The position numbers and the translations under genes were made by a program. The notes below the pieces were generated by a model, which saw only the letters and a program-made list of their open reading frames with translations, was not told the DNA's origin and made no database searches. Positions 58,319 to 64,000 of a DNA stretch of 64,000 bases are shown piece after piece. Positions within the stretch are counted from its first letter, which is position 1, and the number at the start of each line of letters is the position of its first letter. This DNA is from Candidatus Elusimicrobium euhamitermitis. GTDB taxonomy: Bacteria > Elusimicrobiota > Elusimicrobia > Elusimicrobiales > Elusimicrobiaceae. The stretch lies in contig JAIRUU010000113.1 in assembly GCA_031254225.1 (NCBI GenBank), forward strand, positions 1-64,000, in the 5' to 3' direction.

Positions 58319-59340
58319 AAATAAATTTACAGACTTTAGCGGAAATTACCGGCGGCGAACTGGCCGGAGATAAAAATTTTGAAATTACCGCCCCGTGCAG
58401 CATTGATAACCCCAAACCGGACGGAGTATGCTACGCCGCAAATACCGAAAATAAAGAGTTGCTCTCAAAACTCGCCGCGGGCTGCGTTATTCTGCCCGCC
58501 GCCGCAAAAGGCAAAATTGATTTTAAAGTAAACGCGGTTTACGCCCAAAATCCGGAATGGGCGTTTACTCTTTTCTTAAGATATTTTGAAGCGCAGAACC
58601 CTAAATTTGACAAAGGCATACACCCGACGGCGATTATAGGCAAAAACGTGAGGCTGGGCGCAAACGTAAACATAGGCGCGTACACGGTGATAGAAGACAA
58701 TGTGGTTATCGGGGACAATACCACGCTTTATCCTCACGTCTATATCGGCCGCAATACGACGGTCGGCGCGGGCTGTTTGTTTTACCCTAACGTCGTTGTG
58801 CGCGAGGGTTGCGTTGTTAAACATAACGTCGTGCTGGAGGCCGGCGCGGTTATCGGCGCGGACGGTTTTGGTTTTATTTTTATTAACGGGAAACATGAGA
58901 AAATACCGCAGGTCGGCAACGTGATAATAGAGAGCGAGACGGAAATCGGCGCAAATACGACCGTTGACCGCGCGAAAATTGACAGCACCGTCGTGGGGCT
59001 CAACGTGAAAGTTGACAATTTGGTGCAGCTTGCGCATAATGTTAAAGTGGGCGCGGGAAGCATAATAATTTCACAGGCCGGCATAGCCGGCTCAACCGAG
59101 CTTGGCAAAGGCGTGGTTTTGGCCGGGCAGGCAGGCGTGGTGGGCCACATAAAAATCGGGGACGGCGCGCAGGTGGCTGCGCAGTCGGGCGTCATGGGCG
59201 ACGTGCCCGCGGGCTCAAAACTTTTCGGTTCCCCCGCAAGAGAATACGGCGAAATGCTGCGCGTTTACGCCACTCTGCCCAAGCTGCCGGAAATGTATAA
59301 AGAATTAAGAAAATTTAAGAAGGCAAAAGAAGAAAAATAA
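58315..59340 (+). CDS. lpxD: UDP-3-O-acylglucosamine N-acyltransferase
   Basis: 341 aa. N-terminal uridine-binding domain, then a left-handed beta-helix of hexapeptide repeats ('IGKNVRLGANVNIGAYTVIE', 'GDNTTLYPHVYIGRNTTVGA') and the catalytic His in 'LVQLAHNVKVG'. Third step of lipid A synthesis. Overlaps the OmpH-like gene by 4 bp. Confidence 0.96.
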   Translation: MKINLQTLAEITGGELAGDKNFEITAPCSIDNPKPDGVCYAANTENKELLSKLAAGCVILPAAAKGKIDFKVNAVYAQNPEWAFTLFLRYFEAQNPKFDKGIHPTAIIGKNVRLGANVNIGAYTVIEDNVVIGDNTTLYPHVYIGRNTTVGAGCLFYPNVVVREGCVVKHNVVLEAGAVIGADGFGFIFINGKHEKIPQVGNVIIESETEIGANTTVDRAKIDSTVVGLNVKVDNLVQLAHNVKVGAGSIIISQAGIAGSTELGKGVVLAGQAGVVGHIKIGDGAQVAAQSGVMGDVPAGSKLFGSPAREYGEMLRVYATLPKLPEMYKELRKFKKAKEEK

Positions 59341-59342
59341 AT

Positions 59343-60176
59343 ATGTTCAGGCAAACTATTCAAAAATCTGAAACAATAAGCGGTATAGGCTTACATACGG
59401 GCGTTAAATGCGGTATGACTTTTGAGCCTTATGACCGCGAAGGCATTTACTTTTTAAGGACGGATATCAAAGGCTCCGCGCCGATAAAAGCCACGGTTGA
59501 AAACGTTTCTTCCACCATGCGCGGCACAAATTTAAAGTCAGGCGGCGCGGAAATGCATACGGTTGAGCACGTTTTGTCCGCCTGCGCCGCTTTGGGAATT
59601 ACCGACATTTTGATTTCCGCGGACGGGCCCGAGCCGCCGGTTATGGACGGCTCCGCGCTGGAATATTTTAAAGCGCTTGAGCGGTGCGGCGTTAAAAGAT
59701 TAAATAAAAAAATGCCGGAGATTGCCGTTAAAGAGGCGTTTGAGTTTGAAGACAAAAACGTTTTATACCGCGTTGAGCCGGCGGACAAACTGGTTTTCCA
59801 ATTTATTTTTATACACAAACACCCGCTGGTTTCGCGTCTTGAATATACTTTTGAATTCGGCCAAGAAAATTATCTTAAAGAAATAGCGCCGGCAAGAACT
59901 TTCGGTTTTGAGGAAGAGCTGGAATTTTTAAAAAAGCACGGCCTGGCCAAAGGCGGCAGCACGGAGAACGCGGTGGTAATTACGGCGGACGGGTTTTCCT
60001 CAAAACTGCGTTTTGACGGCGAAATGGTGAGGCATAAAATTTTGGATTTGGTCGGAGATCTTGTTCTTACAAACTGCAGTTTGAAGAACATGAAAATATA
60101 CGCGCGCGGCGGCGGCCACAAATATAACGTGGAACTGGCGCGGCAGCTGCTGGCCAGGGGGTGTATAAATGAATGA
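59343..60176 (+). CDS. lpxC: UDP-3-O-acyl-N-acetylglucosamine deacetylase
   Basis: 277 aa. Zinc ligands: His in 'HTVEHVLSACAALG' near residue 79 and His/Asp in 'VRHKILDLVGDL' near 235-240; 'SISGIGLHTG'-like start ('ETISGIGLHTGVKC'). Committed step of lipid A synthesis. Overlaps fabZ by 8 bp; in some other phyla the two are fused. Confidence 0.96.
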   Translation: MFRQTIQKSETISGIGLHTGVKCGMTFEPYDREGIYFLRTDIKGSAPIKATVENVSSTMRGTNLKSGGAEMHTVEHVLSACAALGITDILISADGPEPPVMDGSALEYFKALERCGVKRLNKKMPEIAVKEAFEFEDKNVLYRVEPADKLVFQFIFIHKHPLVSRLEYTFEFGQENYLKEIAPARTFGFEEELEFLKKHGLAKGGSTENAVVITADGFSSKLRFDGEMVRHKILDLVGDLVLTNCSLKNMKIYARGGGHKYNVELARQLLARGCINE

Positions 60177-60645
60177 AGAAAAAAGAGACCTTTCTTTTCT
60201 GCTCGGAAAAGAAACGGAAAAAATTATTACGCATGACGAAGTGCTGCGGACAATATTGCACCGTCCGCCTTTTTTATTCTGCGATTACGTTAAAATCATA
60301 GAAGAGGGAAAATATTTTGTTGGCGTAAAAAAGTTTATGGGCGAAGAAGATTTTTTTAAGGGACACTTCCCGGGTATGCCTATATTGCCCGGCGTGATTA
60401 CGATAGAAAGCATTTCGCAGTGCGCCGGCGCCGCGCTTATGCGTAACATTAAAGGCAAAGTGCCGCTGTTTCTGAGCATTGACGAAGTAAAATTCCGCGG
60501 CGTGATTAAGCCCGGCACGGAAGTTCTTATGCCTTTTGAAGTTTTGCGTTTTGGTAAAATTTCGCGCATTTACGGCGAAGCTTACGCGGATAAAACGCTG
60601 TGCGTGCAGGGATATTTAAATTATATTTTGACTGACACAAGATAA
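60169..60645 (+). CDS. fabZ: 3-hydroxyacyl-ACP dehydratase
   Basis: 158 aa. Hot-dog fold with 'KGHFPGMPILPGVITIESIS' containing the catalytic His and Glu. Dehydrates 3-hydroxyacyl-ACP and competes with the lpx acyltransferases for the same substrate. It has a charged N-terminal ~25-residue extension ('EEKRDLSFLLGKETEKIIT'). Confidence 0.94.
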   Translation: MNEEKRDLSFLLGKETEKIITHDEVLRTILHRPPFLFCDYVKIIEEGKYFVGVKKFMGEEDFFKGHFPGMPILPGVITIESISQCAGAALMRNIKGKVPLFLSIDEVKFRGVIKPGTEVLMPFEVLRFGKISRIYGEAYADKTLCVQGYLNYILTDTR

Positions 60646-60654
60646 GGAGATACC

Positions 60655-61461
60655 ATGGCTCTGACAATCCACCCTTCGGCAATAATAGATAAGACTGCGG
60701 TTTTGGAAGACGGCGTTGAAGTAGGGCCGTTTGTAGTAATAGGCCCTAAAACAAAAATAGGCTCCGGCACAAAAATAGGCCCGCACTGCGTTATAGAGCA
60801 CTGCGAGATGGGCAAAAATAACGAGCTTATCGCCAGTTCTTTTATCGGCGTAAAGCCGCAGGATTTGTCTTACAGCGGCGCGCCCAGCATGGTGGTAATG
60901 GGCGATAATAATAAGATACGGGAGTGCGTGACTATACACCGTTCAGGCAGCGTTGAACACCCTACAAAAATAGGCAGCAACTGCCTGCTTATGGCCAACG
61001 CGCACGTGGCGCATGACTGCGTCATCGGCAGCGGCGTTATTTTAGTTAACAGCACGGGTCTTGCCGGCCACGTGCTTGTGGAGGACAGGGCGATAATTTC
61101 CGGCCTCGTCGGCGCGCACCAGTTTTGCAGGGTGGGCACTTTTGCAATGGTTTCAGGCGCGACGGGCATACACAAAGATATTGCGCCGTACTGCATTGCC
61201 CAGGGTTACAGGGCGGGGCTTGTGGGTTTAAATCTTATCGGCCTGCGCCGCGCCGGCATGACGAGGGAGACGATTAAGTCCATTAAAGACACTTATAAAA
61301 TTTTATTTATGTCTGATTTAAATATGAGCGACGCTCTGCCCAAAGCGCAGGCGCAGGCAAACACGCCGGAAGCAAAACATATGGTTGAGTTTTGCAAAAA
61401 CACAAAACGCGGCATGGCCAAGGCCAGAATGCGCATGAGCGCGGAAGAGGCCGATGAATAA
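60655..61461 (+). CDS. lpxA: UDP-N-acetylglucosamine acyltransferase
   Basis: 268 aa. Hexapeptide beta-helix ('IHPSAIIDKTAVLEDGVEVG') with catalytic His in 'LMANAHVAHDCVIGSG' and the C-terminal helical domain 'GLRRAGMTRETIKSIKDTYK'. First step of lipid A synthesis. GGAGA precedes the ATG; overlaps lpxI by 8 bp. Confidence 0.96.
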   Translation: MALTIHPSAIIDKTAVLEDGVEVGPFVVIGPKTKIGSGTKIGPHCVIEHCEMGKNNELIASSFIGVKPQDLSYSGAPSMVVMGDNNKIRECVTIHRSGSVEHPTKIGSNCLLMANAHVAHDCVIGSGVILVNSTGLAGHVLVEDRAIISGLVGAHQFCRVGTFAMVSGATGIHKDIAPYCIAQGYRAGLVGLNLIGLRRAGMTRETIKSIKDTYKILFMSDLNMSDALPKAQAQANTPEAKHMVEFCKNTKRGMAKARMRMSAEEADE

Positions 61462-62275
61462 AATAGGCATAATAGCCGGCGAGGGCAAAATGCCCGTTTA
61501 CATTGCCCAAAAAGCAAAACAGCGCGGCGTGGAGGTTTATGCGGCGTGCATAAAAGGCAATGCTTTGCCGTCTGAGTTTGAGCCTTACTGCGCCAAAATT
61601 GTTGAATTTAAAATGGGGCAGTTAAATAAGGGAATAAATTTTTTTAAAGAAAACGGCGTAAGTCAAGTGCTCATGGCGGGCCGCGTCAAACACACCGCAA
61701 TTTTTACCAATATTATGCCTGACCTGCGCGGCGCAAAAATGCTGGCCGGCCTGCGCGACATGAAGACGGAGACTATTCTTTCCGCCGTGATAAAAGAATT
61801 TGAAAAAGACGGAGTAGAGTTTGTAAGCTCCGCTCTATTTTTGGAAGATTTTATGCCGCCAGCCGGAGTTCTCACAAAACGCGCGCCGACGGAAGAAGAA
61901 AAACGGTCCGTGGAATTTGGCGTAAAAGCGGCAAAGGCTTTATCCGGTTTGGACATCGGGCTTACCGTCGCGGTGGCGGACCGCGCCGTCGTCGCGCTTG
62001 AAGGCATGGAAGGGACGGACGCCTGCATTCTGCGCGCAGGAGAGCTTTACAAAAAAAGCAATAAAAGTTCAAAGAGCCTTGTGGTCGTTAAAGCCGCGCG
62101 GCCCGCGCAGGATATGCGTTTTGACCTGCCCATTATAGGCAAAGGCACTGTTGAAAGTCTGATAACGGCCGGCGTAAAAGCGCTTGCCGTTGAAGCCCAA
62201 AAAACTTTAATTCTTGATTTGCCGCAGGTCATAGAAATGGCCGATAAAAATAAAATCTCAATCATTGCTTTTTAG
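61454..62275 (+). CDS. lpxI: UDP-2,3-diacylglucosamine pyrophosphatase LpxI
   Basis: 273 aa. 'IGIIAGEGKMPVYIAQKAKQ' start, 'VLMAGRVKHTAIF', 'GVLTKRAPTEEEKRSVEFG', 'VAVADRAVVALEGMEGTDAC' and 'DMRFDLPIIGKGTVESL' are LpxI (DUF1009) marks. Fourth step of lipid A synthesis in lineages without LpxH. lpxB is not in the window. Confidence 0.93.
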   Translation: MNKIGIIAGEGKMPVYIAQKAKQRGVEVYAACIKGNALPSEFEPYCAKIVEFKMGQLNKGINFFKENGVSQVLMAGRVKHTAIFTNIMPDLRGAKMLAGLRDMKTETILSAVIKEFEKDGVEFVSSALFLEDFMPPAGVLTKRAPTEEEKRSVEFGVKAAKALSGLDIGLTVAVADRAVVALEGMEGTDACILRAGELYKKSNKSSKSLVVVKAARPAQDMRFDLPIIGKGTVESLITAGVKALAVEAQKTLILDLPQVIEMADKNKISIIAF

Positions 62276-62306
62276 TTTCTTAGGTATATTAAGGGGGAAT
62301 AAAAAT

Positions 62307-62957
62307 ATGTTTAAAAACGAAAAAGTATTAATTACCGTGTTAATTCTGGCGGGTATTTTAAGCTTCTGTTATGCAAAGCGCATGGATAATATGAAAGTCC
62401 GCGCGGACGCAAAACTTGCTATTGCCGCCGTGAAGAAACATATGCTGCTGGCTGACGGGGTGATTAATTTTAAAAAACAATACGGCATTTATCCGGACGA
62501 AAAAATTTATAAAACCTGGGGTAATATGGACCGTTCAAAAATAAAAGAAGAACACGAGGCGCGCGCGCGGGAAATTTTTGCGGCGGTTTATAATGAGATG
62601 GACATTTTTAGGAGCCAGAATTTTACGCTGACTAAAAATTTTGGTTTTTCAGACGGTCAATGGATATATTTTACGCATACGGGCTTAGACAGGGCGGATA
62701 TTACGGGCCTTATTTCCAAAGTGCAGCCCGGCGTTGATTATGTAAATAATAAAGTTTCTTTTTCCCAGCTTGATATGCTTGTTGAATACAGAAACGTAAC
62801 GCCGCGCCACGTGCAAATACAGTGCCTGCCGCTGACGGAGTATCAGGTAAAAGTGTGCAAAAAAGTTTTAAAATATTTCAGGAAACAAAAATCTTCGGAC
62901 GTAATTTACTTTATTCCGCAGGAAAAAGTTTCCGTTAACGATATAACTTTTGGATAA
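62307..62957 (+). CDS. Unknown protein with N-terminal membrane anchor
   Basis: 216 aa from the ATG at 62307 (AAGGGGGAA upstream; an earlier frame start at 62265 overlaps lpxI). One hydrophobic segment 'VLITVLILAGILSFCYA', then a helix 'VRADAKLAIAAVKKHMLLAD' and a mixed alpha/beta remainder. The anchor followed by a helix is reminiscent of pseudopilins, but there is no Gly|Phe cleavage site or Glu at +5. Family not recognised. It is the last gene of the BAM/lipid A transcript. Confidence 0.65.
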   Translation: MFKNEKVLITVLILAGILSFCYAKRMDNMKVRADAKLAIAAVKKHMLLADGVINFKKQYGIYPDEKIYKTWGNMDRSKIKEEHEARAREIFAAVYNEMDIFRSQNFTLTKNFGFSDGQWIYFTHTGLDRADITGLISKVQPGVDYVNNKVSFSQLDMLVEYRNVTPRHVQIQCLPLTEYQVKVCKKVLKYFRKQKSSDVIYFIPQEKVSVNDITFG

Positions 62958-62961
62958 AAGT

Positions 62962-63882
62962 TTAGTTTTCGCGTCTGTCAAAAATATAATTGCTGCCCGG
63001 CTGTTTTTTTGCAAAGCTTTTAACTTCGGCCGCTATGCTGCTAGCCATGGCAAAAGAGGTTATGGGACGTATGGTATTATGCACTATGCCTATGCCTATT
63101 GAAAGAAGAGGGATTTTCTGTAAAACGCCCTGCCTGTCTTTTGCGGACATAAAACCCTGCGCGCGGTCGGCTTCGTCGTAAAACGACGGCGCGGCCGCGT
63201 CCAGCAGTTCAATTATTTTTTTTGCGATTTCGTCCGCCGCGTCAAAATCGCACGACAGCACAAAATCGTCCCCGCCGACGTTGCCCACAAAAGCGTTTTC
63301 GCCGGATTTGGAAGCTTCGGCTATAATATCCGCGGTTTTTTTAAGCACTCTGTCGCCGGCTTCAAAGCCGTATTTATCGTTAAAAGCTTTAAAATTATTA
63401 AGATCGCAGTAAAGCATGGCAAACGGGCGGTTGGCGGCTATTCTGTCCTCAATATCCGCCTGTATTGACGGGTTGCCGGGCAGGCGCGTCAGCGGGTTGG
63501 AGTCCAGTTTTTGTTTGCTGCGCCGCAGCAGCAGTTTGACGCGGGCCACAATTTCCTCGGCGTCGGCAGGTTTGTTCAGATAATCGTCAATATCAAGGCC
63601 CAGTCCTTCCATGCGCGTCTGTTTGCCGGCGTCCGCGGTAAAAATCATAATAGGCATATAAATATAGGCGGTGTGGCTGCGGACTTCGCGCACCACGTCA
63701 AAGCCTTTTTTGTGCGGCATTTCATAGTCAATAATACACAAGGCGGGATTTTCTTTATAAATTTTTTCAACCGCGTCCGCGCCGTGTTCCGCGGTTACTA
63801 CCGTATATCCCTCGTTTTCCAATATTTCTTTTACAAGGGCGCGTATTTGCGGATTGTCATCGGCCACTAAAATCTTTTCCAT
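62962..63882 (-). CDS. Response regulator with GGDEF domain (putative diguanylate cyclase)
   Basis: 306 aa. REC domain (~1-120) with phosphoacceptor Asp in 'ALCIIDYEMPHKKG' near residue 52, acidic pair 'VADDN' and Lys in 'LNKPAD'. GGDEF domain follows: 'LYCDLNNFKAFNDKYGFEAG' and the active loop 'VGGDDFVLS' (GGDDF in place of GG[DE]EF). The Asp for Glu swap at the fourth position is conservative, but activity is not certain. ATG at 63882 is 7 nt after TATAAT with no ribosome site. Confidence 0.88.
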   Translation of the reverse strand: MEKILVADDNPQIRALVKEILENEGYTVVTAEHGADAVEKIYKENPALCIIDYEMPHKKGFDVVREVRSHTAYIYMPIMIFTADAGKQTRMEGLGLDIDDYLNKPADAEEIVARVKLLLRRSKQKLDSNPLTRLPGNPSIQADIEDRIAANRPFAMLYCDLNNFKAFNDKYGFEAGDRVLKKTADIIAEASKSGENAFVGNVGGDDFVLSCDFDAADEIAKKIIELLDAAAPSFYDEADRAQGFMSAKDRQGVLQKIPLLSIGIGIVHNTIRPITSFAMASSIAAEVKSFAKKQPGSNYIFDRREN

Positions 63883-63888
63883 ATTTTG

Positions 63889-63894
63889 ATTATA
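63889..63894 (-). promoter_or_regulatory. -10 hexamer, leaderless start of the REC-GGDEF gene
   Basis: TATAAT on the minus strand, 7 nt from the A of the ATG at 63882. Confidence 0.55.
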
Positions 63895-63916
63895 TTAAAA
63901 AAAGGTAAAATATGTT

Positions 63917-64000
63917 ATGGAATTTTTTGCCAGTATTATTGATATTTTTTTGCATCTTGACGTTCATCTTACAGCCTGGGCAGCGGTTATGGGTCCGTGG
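63917..64000 (+). CDS. DedA family membrane protein (5' part only)
   Basis: 28 codons from the ATG at 63917 to the window end, open throughout: 'MEFFASIIDIFLHLDVHLTA' then 'WAAVMGPW'. This matches the usual DedA N-terminus (short amphipathic start, 'HLD...L...GPW'). TAAAAT ends 6 nt before the ATG. Only the start is visible, so the family call rests on this short pattern. Confidence 0.65.
   Translation, partial: MEFFASIIDIFLHLDVHLTAWAAVMGPW

Noticed and set aside
1..64000. tRNA or rRNA genes
   Set aside because: I looked for tRNA T-arm patterns and rRNA-like conserved stretches in the intergenic regions and found none; a tRNAscan search would settle it.

Overview
The window looks like chromosome from a Gram-negative, diderm bacterium with a meso-diaminopimelate cell wall, most likely a member of Elusimicrobiota (Elusimicrobium-like). 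Support for this: a lipid A and outer-membrane operon (bamA, an OmpH-like chaperone, lpxD, lpxC, fabZ, lpxA, lpxI), short type IV prepilins with an Elusimicrobium-like look, two GH57 enzymes with a DUF4912 partner, ThyX, class II-length diaminopimelate dehydrogenase, and A+T-rich linkers between moderately G+C-rich genes. The phylum call is inference from gene content. I see no tRNA, rRNA, CRISPR array, transposase or prophage gene.

Layout. 1-5.7 kb: end of an exported TPR protein, a squalene/phytoene synthase family gene, an HD protein, cysteine synthase and a large GH57/DUF3536 protein. 5.8-11.7 kb: PIN-PhoH ATPase, then a minus-strand operon of a GlcD-GlcE fusion, GlcF-like Fe-S protein and GAF/HD-GYP protein. 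11.7-16.7 kb: DUF4912 + GH57 branching-type enzyme, prepilin, Yip1-like protein, SppA. 16.7-23.2 kb: a complete aspartate-to-meso-DAP route (lysC without ACT domains, asd, dapA, dapB, ddh) and a Mur ligase. 23.2-32.3 kb: minus-strand housekeeping genes (tlyA, xseB, xseA, prfB, lnt, secA, lipid kinase). 32.3-44.8 kb: alaS, an exported TldD/TldE-like pair, phosphate transporter and accessory protein, hemW, CofE-like protein, prepilin, lysS, mazG. 44.8-52.4 kb: FG-GAP-like secreted protein, thyX, glgC, phoH, ybeY, dispanin-like protein, gatC, gatA, NUDIX. 52.4-64 kb: two transporters, rpmB, the BAM/lipid A operon, a REC-GGDEF protein and the start of a DedA protein.

The most unusual material is between genes. 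Five copies of a 160-330 bp element sit directly after the stop codon of a plus-strand gene, always in the same orientation. They can fold into a long hairpin whose arms differ between copies but change together, leaving the stem paired while the apical loop stays constant. A second small motif (CGTCTTCGCTGCGC...) occurs three times and each time directly abuts a palindrome, once inside the reading frame of a transporter gene and once beside a perfect 70-bp palindrome containing a stop codon. At least eight genes have a -10-like hexamer ending 7-8 nt before the ATG and no Shine-Dalgarno sequence, which suggests leaderless transcripts.
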